A stretch of 64,000 bases of DNA, taken from positions 1,116,001 through 1,180,000 of the forward strand of contig JAUIRK010001041.1 of assembly GCA_030549495.1 (NCBI GenBank). The letters run 5' to 3'. The position numbers were made by a program, and so were the translations under genes. Shown here piece by piece: positions 10,929 through 22,567 of the stretch. Origin of the DNA: Nectonema munidae (taxonomy: Eukaryota > Nematomorpha > Nectonematoida > Nectonematidae). How positions within the stretch are numbered: the first letter of the stretch is position 1; the number at the start of each line of letters is the position of its first letter. The notes under the pieces are model-generated. The model had not been told where the DNA came from, ran no database searches, and worked only from the letters and a program-made list of their open reading frames with translations.

Positions 10929-12457
10929 CAGGGATGTCCAACTAAAACAAGCAGCGGGTCATTTAGAAAAGTTATTGGACACAGTCGGGCCGCACCTATT
11001 TAAAAAAATAACAATAATTTTTTTATAAAATATTTATCAGAAACTTTTTTATCCTGATTACTGATTATCACAATTTTTATGAAAATTAAACATAAAATGA
11101 GTAGTTAATTGAAAGAGTTATTTTTATTTATAAAAGCTGTCTCTCACTTTTACAAATAATTCAAATTCAAATTTTTCAAATGAAAACATTGGGATTTGTG
11201 TCAATACGCTATTTAATACTTGTAATCTATTTACAGTCCACTTGTATCATTGAGAGCTTCTTTGACATCTTTTGTCTTTTGCCAAAACCTCAATTTGTGG
11301 TTTGATTTTATTTGATGCAGCTATCCGTAGAGAAGATTTTAAGTTTTCATCGGTCAGTCTTGTGCGCAAATAATTTTTGTTAAGCTTCATCAGTGAAAAA
11401 AATTTCTCGCATTTATACGTACTCCCAAACATACAAACTATTTTTTTGACCAAATGAATCAGCTTTGGAAACTGCCTTCCATCAAGACTTGAGTAGAATT
11501 TGGGAATACCCAAAGTTTCAAACGTTTTCTTCAGCATGGTATTGCATTGAAGATCAACTATTTCCATTTGAATATTTTCATTCAATTGATTAACGTCGAA
11601 ATTGAAAGGATCTACAAATAACTCAAAATCAGATTTTAATGATTTGAGGTCTTTGAATCTTCTATCGAATTCATTGAAAAGAACATCAATGTAATCAACA
11701 CATTCTGATAAAGCCTCTTCATTTATTACAGATAGAGATTTTAAAAAAGGAAAATGTTCCAAATTTTTCATTTCTAGATCTTTTCTCCAAATTATTAATT
11801 TTATCTTGAAAGCAGTTACATTATCATTCATTTCAACTATCATACTTGTTTCTCCCTGAAGTTTTAAATTCAAAATGTTCAAATATTTGCTAATATCAAC
11901 CAAAAAAGCTAGACAGTCAAGAAAAAAGTATCATCAAGCTCGGGAAGTGATCTATTCTTTGATTCTATGAAAACTTTTATTTCTTCTTTGAGTTTGAAAA
12001 AACGCTCTAAAACTACTCCGCTGATTAGCCACTTTACTTCGCAATGATAAGGAATGCTCTTGTTTACTATGTATGTATGCTATTGAAAAATTTGGTCTGA
12101 AAAAATTTTCTAGCTTTTAATAAACACGATCATTATTTTAATAAATTAATTTAATATAATTAATATTAATAAATCTTCATCATTAATCCTAAATTTAAAT
12201 ATAATATATATATATAAGTAAAAAACCTTGAAATAAAAGTTAGAAAAAATTAGTTTAAGCTCCAATGATATTTTAAAAATCATAATCCTATCTATATTTT
12301 GATAGAAACTTAATGTTTTTACAACAAATTTGTTGAAATTTTTATAAACTAATATCTATATAATTTAACATCAACCTTATCTCATTTTCTTAGAGGGCCG
12401 CATAAATTTGCCTTGCGAGCCGCATGCGGTCCGCGGGCCGCCTGTTGGACACCCCTG
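10929..12457 (-). mobile_element. hAT element (GTF2IRD2/ZBED-like) inserted in piggyBac A
   Basis: A complete insertion with terminal inverted repeats CAGGGATGTCCAAC (left) and CAGGGGTGTCCAAC (right, inverted), flanked by identical 8-bp target duplications CACTAGAT at 10921-10928 and 12458-12465. An 8-bp duplication and CAGGG ends are diagnostic of hAT. Its 1529 bases hold only the 3' half of a transposase on the minus strand, so it is an internally deleted derivative. It is younger than the piggyBac it splits. Confidence 0.93.
11247..12063 (-). pseudogene. hAT transposase, C-terminal part
   Basis: The main frame, 11903-11247 (218 residues), contains the family's conserved C-terminal blocks: IQMEIVDLQCNTMLKKTF, then MFGSTYKCEKFFSLMKLNK and RTRLTDENLKSSLRIA, the last two being the hAT dimerisation region. 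Upstream to about 12063, another frame holds IPYHCEVKWLISG and LERFFKLKEEIKVF with a stop and a shift before it joins. The pattern matches the hAT lineage that gave rise to GTF2IRD2- and ZBED-like domesticated proteins. The N-terminal BED finger and the first catalytic region are missing. Confidence 0.88.
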
Positions 12458-13039
12458 CACTAGATGATAGATCCAACAGAAGAGAACGTCAACGAGAAGA
12501 CAAATTGACCGCCATTCGCGAAATATATAATTCCTTTGATTCCAATCTCACAAAATTTTACGTTCCAAGCGAAAACTTGACTGTATATGAGCAACTTTAT
12601 TCCTTCAGAGGTTATTGCCCCCGAAGAGTTTATATGCCTCAAAAGCCCGCTAAGTACGGTGGGAAAATATTTTGGCTTTGCGACGCAACAAATGGTTTTG
12701 CACTTAAATCGTACATATATTGTGGCAAATAAGGTAACCTTAGCGGTACAGATTAATCTAAAAATGCTACCTCTTACCTTTGTGAAGCAGGCTCAATTTC
12801 ATCAAAAAAATTGCTCATCAACTAGCTCATGAAAATATTTTTGCTAGATTCAACAATGAGCATGTTTACAGCCAGAAAAAAATGTCTCTTGCGCAATACG
12901 GGAACATATTCGAATTGAATATGCGCAAACGAGTGAAATGCATCCAAAAAAAGCGTCGCCAATACCTTTAAAATGTAAAGAGGGTGAATGTAAGTCATCC
13001 ACGCGTTGGAGTGACAAAGGCGATAAAAAATATGTTTAA

Positions 13040-13169
13040 CCCATTTAAGACCAAGCAAAGCAGACGATATCTAAAAAAACGCAGACGATTTATATTCAAA
13101 GTCATTGAAAAAAGCAGACGAAGATGAAATTACTTATGTTCCAAAATAGGAACATTGGTCGTAAATGGG
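13040..13169. mobile_element. piggyBac-type MITE, 130 bp
   Basis: Flanked on both sides by TTAA (13036-13039 and 13170-13173), the exclusive piggyBac target. Ends are CCCATTTAAGACCAA and, inverted, CCCATTTACGACCAA. The interior has a GCAGACG motif repeated three times and a small palindrome around TTCCAAAATAGGAA. It is non-coding. Alternatively, the right end could be the 3' end of relic A with a subterminal inverted copy; the two TTAA sites favour an independent MITE. Confidence 0.8.
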
Positions 13170-13173
13170 TTAA

Positions 13174-14062
13174 AGCACAAATTTAGTCTTTGTAGAAATT
13201 TTTTATAAAATAAAATTTTACCTTTCTCTATGTCTCAATTTTTTTGGCAGAAGCCTTCCAATCGTCATTTTTTATTCAAAACACAAGAAATTTATACTTC
13301 TATACTCTATTTGTGATATCTCTGAAAATTAATGTTTTGCTGCCTATTCAAAATATCTGACTTTGATTTTGGGCTACAATTGTAGTAGGTGGCCTGGCTA
13401 GAAACTGTGGTTCGATGAGGGTTTGGTGATGTATAAAAAGAGCAATACGAGTTGTTATAACATCCATATATTCTTTGATTTCATATGTGAATATCAATGG
13501 CCTTCCGAAGTTATTACAAAAGTTTGCAGTGAAATAGCATACAAAAATTAAAATTTTTAATCAGCATCTTCTAGATTAGTTTAGAAGATTGACAACCTTA
13601 TATAAATTTTAAACTAAATTTTTTTTTGTAATTTTAGCTACTTTTTTGCGATATTTTTATAAGAGTTAGCAATTATGGTTAATAATCTTTGTCTCGTTCT
13701 ATAACTAAATATGAATTTTCTTAAATTTTGTTTTTTGTTGGTTTATTATACAAATTTAAAAGCTCATTACTTTATCCTTAGATAATTTATAACTTTGGGC
13801 TTATATTATACACTCTTGAAAATTTATATTTCTATAGAGTCTCCAACGCATAACGATTTTATCTATCATTTTATTGGTGAAAATGCTAGCTGATTTAAAA
13901 TCGTGATTCAGTATTTTAAAGGACAATAAAATTCTTTCCAAAAATTTAAAATTTTTTAATACTAAAGCAGACATACTAAAGATTTCTTGATGAGTGCGCT
14001 TTAAGTATTACAGTGAAAAATATGCGAAAGTATTAGTCTAACTGTGCATATATGCCTAAAAT
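13174..14062. other. AT-rich DNA, no gene seen
   Basis: The only notable stretch is about 13378-13435, whose complement (ACCCTCATCGAACCAC) resembles a segment near 7950. No coding frame is supported. Confidence 0.4.
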
Positions 14063-14349
14063 CACGAGTGCAGCGCCCGCGCACCCTATTTATTTTGGGG
14101 GCTTGAGCTCCCCCCCCCCCCTCCCATTTTTGATCTGAGCCCTCCACCCCTCACCTCCACTCAATTTTCCAAGATTCTCTTCTCCATTGTTCAAGCTTAA
14201 ATATGTTTTAAATGAAATACATCCGATAAAATGCGCTTGTGAAGAAGTCTTTTCTTTGTACATTGGTAATTTCAATAAATATAATATAAAATTGTCTAGA
14301 GTATTTTTTGAGTGTATGAATATTTATTCAAGCTGCTCTAACAACAGGA

Positions 14350-14480
14350 ATCAGCACTGCATCCTGTGAGTGAAGTTTTTCTACCCTTAAAAGAGTTTTC
14401 GAGTTTTTGAACTATTTCAACGAAAAGTCAACAAGGCTGAATGTTTGACATGTAAATTGCTTTATTACTCTAAAAATGAT
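14350..14480 (+). pseudogene. hAT C-terminal (dimerisation) remnant, first copy
   Basis: Reads STASCE, a stop, then SFSTLKRVFEFLNYFNEK and a short tail. This matches the TASCERSFSTLRR block of the ZMYM6/KRPBA-like hAT branch. Stops occur within the block. The second copy, at about 15285-15415, carries the same block with the same first stop, so the damage predates the duplication. Confidence 0.62.
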
Positions 14481-15284
14481 ATATTGTTAATAAAATGATT
14501 TTCTTCTTTCACTTTTGTTATATAATAGTTAATTATACTCCTCAATCCTCATCACCTTACTTTTATGACCTTCTTTAGCTTTTCTTTCCGATGTTGATCG
14601 AATTTGCTTCTAGAAAGGGAAATTTTATAGTGTGTATTTTCATAATGCATTCAAAAAATAAATCAATAAAATTATCACAACTGAAAACGAAAATTTTATT
14701 AATCATCAACAAAAAAAATTCTTTCTTTCGGGAATAAACTTTCTCTGTTATTTTCATTCGGAATGAAGCTTTAAGTGGAACTGTCTTTTCGAAACCAATT
14801 AAAAAAATATATATATATTAAATCGTAAAAATGACCAAAGTTATGGTCACCTTTACGACTTTTGCTCTTTCTTTATAATAGAATAGTAAATTTACTATCT
14901 TAATCTAGTAAATTAACTAATTATTATTGACCAAATAGTAAAATATAGATTCACTATTTTTATTGATGTTTGAAACTACTTAAAAATAGCAAAGAAATAT
15001 ACTACTATATCACAGCGCACCCTATTTATTTTGGGGGTTTGAGCGCCCCCCCCCCCCTTATTTTTGACCTCACCCCCCCCCGCCGCCGCCCTCCACTCCT
15101 CACCCCCACTCAATTTTCCAAGCCTCTCTCAATTTTTCAAGCTTAAATAAGTTTTAAATGAATTGCATCCGATAAAGTGCGCTTGTGAAGAAGTCCTTTC
15201 TTTGTACATTGGTAGTTTCAATAAATATATTATAAAATTGTCTAGAGTATTTTTTTAGTATTAAGCTGCTCTAACAATAGAAAT

Positions 15285-15415
15285 CAGCACTGCATCCTGT
15301 GAGTGAAGTTTTTCGACCCAAAAGAGTTTTCGAATTTTTGAACTATTTCAACAAAGTCAAGAAGGCTGAATGTTTGACATGTAAATTGCTTTATTACTCT
15401 AAAAATGAAATATTG
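15285..15415 (+). pseudogene. hAT C-terminal remnant, second copy
   Basis: The same TASCE-stop-SFST signature as at 14350, shorter by a few bases because of small deletions. It shares the stop after CE with the first copy. It cannot encode an active transposase. Confidence 0.58.
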
Positions 15416-15577
15416 TTAATAAAATGATTTTCTTCTTTCACTTAGCTCTTGTTTCCGATGTTGATCCAATTTGCTTCTAGAAAGGAAAATGTTATAATGT
15501 GTATTTTCATAATGTATAGTTTCTGCCCCTATGAGCTCCCCGCCCCCTTCAAAAATTTTTGGTTAGCGCTGGCTCTG

Positions 15578-16412
15578 CCCGAGTGGCTAATTTAAGCCAA
15601 TGATTGGCCTTATTTGTCTAACATATAAGACATTTTAAAAATATCTATCCATATTCAAATCTTGCTTGGTGTACATTTTGCAATTCTGAAATTAAACAAA
15701 TAGGCATTTAAATATAAGACGAGTTGGTTCCATATGTAAAAAATTTGGGCAAAAATTAAAAAAGTGGGAAAAATAATTGATGGATAGATTTTAAGAAAGT
15801 TTCGCTTAACAATGAAAATTATTCAAATAAAATTAATCTGTTTTATAAAATGACAATATTAAATTAAAAACATACTTTTATAAAAGAGTTTTCTTGACGT
15901 TGGCATATCAAATGTTTGAGATTGGCGTGAATTAGTCCATCTCCTAAAAATCACTTTTATACAAAATAGCATTTTTGTCAAATAACATTGGGGCAAACTT
16001 AATATTGTACGCATATAAATTTCTCTTATACTTTGGCTTATTTTACATCCTTTTCAGTATATCAACAACTCCTATTCTTGTCTTGTAAAAAAGGAAGAGT
16101 ATATGTGCAAAAGTTTTCGAAAACAACTAAATACTATATTTTTTTGTTTTTATTTTTTTAGATATTTTTTTAGTATAAAATACTAAAATTATAAACATAA
16201 TATAAGTAATATTAATTTTTATATTAGTAAAAATTTTAAATTTAATTCTTTTTATATTTATAGAAAATTTCACTTAATTTTAGTTTCACATATTTGGGTT
16301 CGCTAACAAAAACGAGTTGATAATGAATAAACGCATCATTATTCGCTAATTACCGATTTATCAGTGATTTTCTAAGATAGAAAAGAGAACTAATAATATT
16401 TGACTTTTACGG
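15578..16412. other. AT-rich DNA, no gene seen
   Basis: No frame, inverted end or tandem array could be supported in this stretch. Confidence 0.45.
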
Positions 16413-16564
16413 GATCATACATGACGTTCCCCAAAATTTTTAAGTTTTTGAATGCCCCCCCCCCCCTGTTGTTATTTTTACCCTTTCTGTTCTATTTTTT
16501 ATTACAGAGAATCTAGAATTAGTCCCCCCCCCCCTCCTGGTAGGGGACGTTATATATGCATCAT
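16413..16564. mobile_element. Small inverted-repeat element with C-runs
   Basis: Ends are GATCATACATGACGTTCCCC and, inverted, ATGATGCATATATAACGTCCCC. Between them are two cytosine homopolymers (near 16455 and 16524). About 150 bases and non-coding, probably a MITE. No target duplication is clear. Confidence 0.55.
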
Positions 16565-17577
16565 TCATACGTGTAATTGATTATGCGAATAGAGAATATG
16601 AAACTTATGATCTATTACTACCTCCTCTGCCCGCTTAAAGTACAGCACATGTTTATGTGATTAAACAGTAAAATCGAAATGAAATTAAAAGGTTTTGATA
16701 AATTAACCTTTATCGCCTGCCTTGAATAACAAATTTTTTTGCTAGAATTCCACGTCATCATAATCATCAGTTTTCAATTTTGTATCACATACTATCTGAA
16801 TCATGGCAAGCCGAAAATATTAGTGATGGCAAAAGTAACCAATAATAATCGGCAAATAGGTTTTGTATTGGACGAACATGAGTCCAAAAAATCATTCAAA
16901 AAAACGAGTAGTCTTAGATACAAATGAAGAAAACACATGTTGTAGCAGCAAAAGACAATGTCATATCACCAGCTAACGATCATCTAAATGTTCTTATTTG
17001 ACAGTGGCATAGAGAGATGCTCGAACAAAATTTGACAATCGGTAGGCTTTTGGTGCAAGAACAAGCTCTTTAAGTCTCAAACGGTGGTTTAAATATTTAT
17101 CTTCTAAAATTTAATATATAATTGAGATTCTGTTGTTATTTTTTATAATTTTACTTAAAATAAAGTTGAAATTTTAAAAATTTGTTAATTAGATTTTTTA
17201 TTTTATTTTACCCATTTCAAAAAAAAGAATCTTGATCTTCGAATCTTACAAATATAAGACACTTCATAATATTTTTTCAAAACTTATTAGTTTTTTACAT
17301 TGAGGGGAATTTAATCCATTACAAAGGAAACATGAATATAAAAATTAAAAAAAATTAATTTACATCACTTTTAAGCTATGTAGCCATATATATAAGTATA
17401 CAATTCGAATTTTTGTTACACACAAAGCCCATTACAGAGTTTTGAGTAAATTTACTTTTTATGATAGACCCTGAATTATCAACATATCAGCGCATAAAAG
17501 CCTCTTATTCTTTTTATAATATTTCATTTTAGTATATCTATAACATAGAGGTCATAAAAAATGGCATCTCTATCCCT
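16565..17577. other. Unassigned DNA with coding-like shards
   Basis: Between about 16800 and 17090, short frames look coding (for example the + strand segment ending LLVQEQAL), but stops and shifts intervene and I cannot name a family. The rest is AT-rich and featureless. Confidence 0.3.
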
Positions 17578-17900
17578 TTTCAAAAACACAATAATTTTTA
17601 CCAAGTTGAATTCTTATTTCTTCAAATCAAACAAGGAGTATAATTATGGAAAGTATTAAATTAAAAGTACAGCAAAATCTAGGTAAATGAAAGAATATTC
17701 AAAAACACAATGACTTTAAGCCCAATGTTTCCCATTTTTATTATTTCAAACCAAACACGGAGCAAACTTTATTATATGCAGTATCAAATTAAACACATCG
17801 GAATATCTAGCTATATATACTTAAATCACAATGATCTTTACACCGCTGTCTCCCCTTTGTTATTATATCAAATCATATCCTAAATGGTAGTAATGTGTAT
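17578..17900. repeat. Diverged tandem repeat, ~120-bp unit, ~3 copies
   Basis: Units start near 17580, 17700 and 17822. Each contains a CAAAAACACAAT-like start, a TTATT(A/T)..TCAAATCAAAC segment and a GTATCAAATTAAA-like segment. Divergence is considerable, so this is an old array. Confidence 0.55.
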
Positions 17901-19735
17901 TTGAGTATAGTGAATAAAATTATCATAGGTTAGTAGATATCTTTATCTTTTATAGAGTTAGTAAAGATGTTGGCTAAAAATATTAAGGGTTGTCTCTCGT
18001 GTCCAACTTCTTGAGGTTATGGAAGATTTCAAAACGTGTCACAAATGAGTTTTTTAAAAATCAGTTTTTGAAATAAGTCCAGAATTTTAAAGGATTTTAA
18101 TATAATTATGTGATAAAACAAAGAAATATATTGATATTTTTTAGAAGCAAAAAATGTAAGTTCATATTTATTATTTTACCTAAAAATTTTATCCAAATAA
18201 TACAACTCGAGGCCGAAGTGATCCTAGTTGGTTAAGTGAACATTTATACTAATATTTTTTCAACATTTCTAAGTTTTAACTATATTTCTAAGAAACCAAT
18301 TATCTAGCAAGTAAGACAAACATTTGTTCAAATATTTGAAAAAAAATAAGTAGGTTCTAAATGTGTAAATTTCTTCAAATTTGAGCATATGTGAAATTAT
18401 ATTTCCGTTTTTTATAAAATCAACAATAACCATTTTTTCTAAAAATGAATGTTTATTTTTCCATGTAGTTGATAGAATTTGTCTTGCAAAATAAGAGAAA
18501 AAATCCACCAAACTTCATCTATGAACCAAAAATAAAACTATTGTGAATTTTTCAAGAAAACATAATCCATAAAATTAAAGAGATATAAAAGATGATATAT
18601 ATACAAAAAACTCCAATTATATAAAATTCCTGTTAGATGTGGAGTATAGGAATTTGGATGTAAAAACTTTTTTAAACAATGCTATGACAATTATTCTCAA
18701 CAGGCTGAGAATTGAAGATTTGAAACCTTTTCTATATGTTTTGATAAAATAAAACTGATTTAAAACTGTAGGAATTTTGCAAAGCTAAGCTTAAGATATG
18801 ATGGGAGACTTGTTTCCAAATAAAACTGATTTATGTTAGAGTATCATAACAAAAACAACTCTAATTTCACTAAAAATATGATTTTTGTATTTTGCATTCT
18901 GTCGATATTCCTAAAAATCTGATTTTTTTCGTATATCCGTAATACAAATTTAGGGGCGTTTTGCGCAAATTCTCAAAATTTTTAAATTTTTTTTTGAAGC
19001 GTTTAAAAAAAATTTTCTACAATAAAAAAAACTAATTCCACCAAGAGAAATGTCGTTAAAAACTAGCCAAAATGCGCTAATTAAAATTGATTAACTTTTT
19101 ATGGAATATTTTTATTCACGAAAACCCCTTAAACGTGCCCTAAATCACTTTTAAATGTTCTTATTGTTTGTGTCAGATGAAGGAAAATTTGCAAATAATT
19201 TTTATGCCAGGGGAAAAAATAACGCTAAATTCAAATTCAGAACATAAAAATTAGTTAAAAAAAGTTATTATAATCAATGCAATAAATTTTGTCTGTGTAA
19301 TCAATGATGAAACTAATATTAAAGTAAGAACTTGATTTATTTAAAAATGTAATCAATGTTTTCTTCGAGAAACGACTTTTCTCAATAAATATATCAACAA
19401 TGAGAAAAAAACTAGAAAATTATATAAAATTTATTCACATGAAGGACATATTAACTTTGTTTACAGATAAACTTTTTGCAAATGTCATCTTCTCATGCCT
19501 CTACTTTTTAGCTTGCAGTCTTCTACAGAGCAAAACCCAAGGGAAGATTGCGGCTCATTTCTGTCAAAAGTAGTTTCGACTCCGAAAAAAGACAAAATAT
19601 TTCTTCTTATTCTACTCATGCTAGAACTGTTTGATCTGAAACGCTCAGTTCAGAGATTTGAACGTTTCAGTCAAACTGAAACACAAATGTCTAATAAAGT
19701 GTTTTCTTACACCTCTTTTTATACTTTGAAATAAG
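17901..19735. other. AT-rich DNA, no gene seen
   Basis: Frames at 18269-18511 (minus) and 19495-19734 (plus) are low-complexity and match no family. No repeat ends were recognised. Confidence 0.5.
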
Positions 19736-19739
19736 CTAG

Positions 19740-20830
19740 AGTCATTTTCAGAGCATATTATCCAACTATTCAGTGCTCATATATCCAAATAATTGGTAAA
19801 ATTGGCCATAGGCCACCTCCTATACTTGGTCTATATGACGTATACTCTCTCAATATCTTATACGCAGTATCGACGCCCCCTTTGTACTTATTATACATAA
19901 TAATTGTTTCTGGTTTGTTATACTCTGGAGTACATTTTATTTCATTCATGTGTTGACTCGACATAATATAAACAACATTAACATTTTTTGGCATGTTTTC
20001 TTGGAATGTAGGCTGTAAGAGAGGCGTTAGAAGCATAAAGAAATCTGCTTTCACACTCATTCAGTCTCAGACCTTTCATATGTTCAGGCCCAAAAAAATG
20101 TGGCATGAAGGTTCTATTTAACCTAACAGTTCCCAATATCGTAATATCATTTTTTGAGCCCATTCACAAAGTTCATAGGACATGAAAAAGCTGTCAACTA
20201 CTATTCCTGTGCCGTTGGGAACATCAATACTTTTCTCTTTACTATAGAATTACCGCTAAAATAAGCAGGTTCGTTGAGTCCTGTTACATAAATTTCAGGT
20301 TGTAAAACCTAGAAAGATTTTGAGAGTTGTTACAATGATATAACTTTATACCGTAATGACCGGGTTTAGACGAATCATAAATTTTGAGTAAACATCCACC
20401 TCGGAATTTAACGAGTTGCGTGGCTCATCAATTGTAATGTATTAAATCCGGTCAGTAATATTTTGGAAACACTTTACAAAAATGTTCTTGCAAAAACCGA
20501 ACTTTGCCTATTTTCTCGCTTAGATTGACTGTTGTTTTGAAATCAAATCTAATATAGGTATTGATTAGAACAAACATATCGCGAGTGATTGATGCAATGA
20601 AAAAAGGTTCACCGAACTTGTCAGATAGGGGGTACTTACAATCGAAACTTTGATTTCTTGACTGTCCCATGTAAAGCATGCATCCTAAATATGCAAGGAG
20701 ATGGTGAATACTGAACTTTTTATAGCAATACTTTAAATTTTGATGCCGAGAAGTTTCCCCACTAAAAAGTAAATAATATAAGTAATGGAAAGCAGAAAAA
20801 TTCAAATTTATTTTAAAATGACTCTCCAAT
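19740..20830 (-). pseudogene. piggyBac transposase relic B
   Basis: Minus-strand piggyBac (DDE_Tnp_1_7) coding remains in several frames. In order: an N-terminal block (20761-20452: YCYKKFSIHHLLAYLGCML, then MGQSRNQSF); the first catalytic region TIDEP near 20440; a second acidic region VVDSFFMSYELCEWAQKND near 20200-20160; then TVRLNRTFMPHFF, VVYIMSSQH and the third acidic site YNKYKGGVDTAYKI. The C-terminal cysteine-rich tail is missing. A consensus splice acceptor (TTTTTAG on the minus strand, 20762-20764) precedes the N-terminal block at the same site as in copies C and E. No TTAA-flanked ends were found. Several frameshifts separate the blocks. Confidence 0.85.
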
Positions 20831-20954
20831 AGACCACTCTTTCAAATATGCAACAACAAATTTTGAGGTTATAATTTGTACAAACCGAAAATATGGGCAT
20901 AAATTATGCACATATACAAAGTTACATACTTGTCACATAAATATTATCAAGTTA

Positions 20955-21145
20955 CGTAGAGGGAGATTGTCACGAAACACAAAGGTAAGAAGAATATCAA
21001 GTACTTTTGATAGTTAACCTCTTCTCTTCCTTCTCTCATATTATATCTTGATATAGTTGATACAAGAATAAATGCAATAGACATACATTTTACTTGATAT
21101 ATGTATCGCCTAAATCTCTTTGTCTTATTGTGACAATCTTCTAGA
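20955..21145. mobile_element. Inverted-repeat element (AGATTGTCAC ends)
   Basis: Near 20963, AGATTGTCACGAAACACAAAG is mirrored near 21120-21140 by CTTTGTCTTATTGTGACAATCTT, read inverted as AGATTGTCACAATAAGACAAAG. The interior is AT-rich and non-coding. This is probably a MITE; its outer limits are uncertain. Confidence 0.55.
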
Positions 21146-21220
21146 ACTCCAAGTTATATATAATATAAATATTACATTATATTTTTAACCTCCAGAATTA
21201 TACCCACGGAAACTATAAGA

Positions 21221-21266
21221 GCTAACGGAGATATTTTGGGCATGCTAACGGAGATATTTTGGGCAT
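21221..21266. repeat. Exact 23-bp tandem duplication
   Basis: Two perfect head-to-tail copies of a 23-base unit that starts GCTAACGGAGATATTTTGGG. With no divergence, the duplication must be recent. Confidence 0.95.
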
Positions 21267-21865
21267 CTTTATGCCACTAGATACACATATAATTTAATTT
21301 ATAACGTAGAAATACACATATAACTTAAACGTATATACTAATGTAGCATACTATAGAATTTCAATACTGCAGGATATTAGTTTCATAAAGTGATTGTATA
21401 TATTTGACAGATAACATTGGAGAAAAAGCTTACTTGATGTTGAATTTCAAACTGTCAGTGAAAAAAAGCTTGAAAATAGAGGAAGGAGAAGTCAATAATT
21501 CCGCTCCTTTTCTAGGACCAGGAGGATGCGTTATAAATTATAATGTCTCTGATATTACGGCGTGAAGGTCGACCTTTGTTAGACCTCTTGGGTGTCCAGA
21601 AAGGTTGTAGGACTTCCTCCCCAGAAAATTTTCCCCCTTTGGGGGGGGGGTATTTTTTTGATCACTGTTGGTTATATCGGGAGCAATAAGAGAGTGTGAA
21701 GCATTATTAGTAAAAGTAGTACTATAATCGGAAACATATGTAAACTTGAATTTAAGTCACTATCAGAGGAGCTCATATTCGACGAACAGAAGCAAGAAGT
21801 GGAAGAGAGGAATCAAAGAATATAGAATGTAAGTTATTGAGAGTGTTTCAGGAATACGTCAGCAA
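21267..21865. other. No gene seen; one G-run
   Basis: Contains a C/G homopolymer patch near 21632-21648 (CCCCC then a long run of G). The surrounding 21480-21660 is less AT-rich than average, and no family was recognised. Confidence 0.4.
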
Positions 21866-22110
21866 ATTTTGTATGTTATGATTTCTTCTCTTTAACAAAA
21901 TGTAAAACAAATGGTTTCTATGAAAACAGTACAACGATGAGGATATTAGTATGACGAACTCATATTATTGGGATCCCAATAGCAATAAAATGAAGTTTGT
22001 CCTCTACATCATACTAATATATATCATCATGCGTTGTACTATGATGATTCATAGAAACCTTTGTTTATTTTGTTTTAGGAAGAAAAGAAATAATCACTTA
22101 TACGTCAATC
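21866..22110. mobile_element. Long imperfect palindrome (~245 bp)
   Basis: The arms pair over roughly 100 bases each. Left TGGTTTCTATGA and ATATTAGTATG are mirrored on the right by TCATAGAAACC and CATACTAATAT, and outer TTATGATTTCTTCT is mirrored by AGAAAAGAAATAATCAC. A perfect 14-bp palindrome, ATTGGGATCCCAAT, sits near the centre at 21967-21980. This could be a hairpin MITE; no target duplication was identified. Confidence 0.65.
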
Positions 22111-22567
22111 TTCAATACATACATGTCACATCACACGTATAATTCATTCACACTGTTTTCAATTTTACATTCAGTATCCATTTATATGAAAGACGTCATT
22201 TTTTGAAAAACTAAAACTGTAGTAAGATGAATATAACACAAGTTCAGAAGTTGAAGTTCATGCAACATAACTTCTGGATCTTGAAGTTTTTAAAATATGC
22301 CGTTTAGAAATTTTGTTTTGCACAGCAAATACTATCACAAGTTGCTGTCTAGACTCTAGAGTTGGTTGAATCACAGCTTCGAAATTTCACCTGTTCGAAT
22401 CACGATCTAACAATGCGTATGCATAGTTCAACACAAGCGCCATAAAAGTATTTTCTTGATGAAAACATGCTGTGTATCAATTTGTGTATCAATTGTGAAT
22501 AACAAATTGTTGAATAGCCTCACAGTCATATCACAGGATAATAAGCGCATATCATAGTAGCATATGG

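Larger units (their letters stand above)
10850..13039 (+). pseudogene. piggyBac transposase relic A, split by a hAT element
   Basis: Plus-strand fragments of a DDE_Tnp_1_7 (piggyBac) transposase. Just before the hAT insertion the sequence reads SRNRFKDFVSML. Once the hAT and one target duplication are removed it continues in frame as DDRSNRRERQREDKL, NLTVYEQLYSFRG (the first catalytic Asp position of TVDEQL reads Y here) and YMPQKPAKYGGKIFWLCDA to about 12732. The central part with the second and third catalytic residues is missing. A C-terminal stretch resumes near 12795 (IKKIAHQLA ... KRVKCIQKKRRQY), apparently the start of the cysteine-rich tail. The gene is internally deleted and inactive. 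It ends at the TTAA of a piggyBac MITE. Confidence 0.82.
14071..15577 (+). mobile_element. hAT element containing two copies of itself
   Basis: The left end CAGCGCCCGCGCACCC and right end (inverted) CAGAGCCAGCGCTAACC are hAT-like. The outer flanks CACGAGTG (14063-14070) and CCCGAGTG (15578-15585) match at 7 of 8 positions, as an aged 8-bp target duplication would. Inside, 14071-14660 and 15013-15525 are near-identical direct copies, separated by about 350 unrelated bases. Each copy carries an internal C-run and a degraded transposase tail. Either the element duplicated internally or a second copy landed inside the first. Confidence 0.68.
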
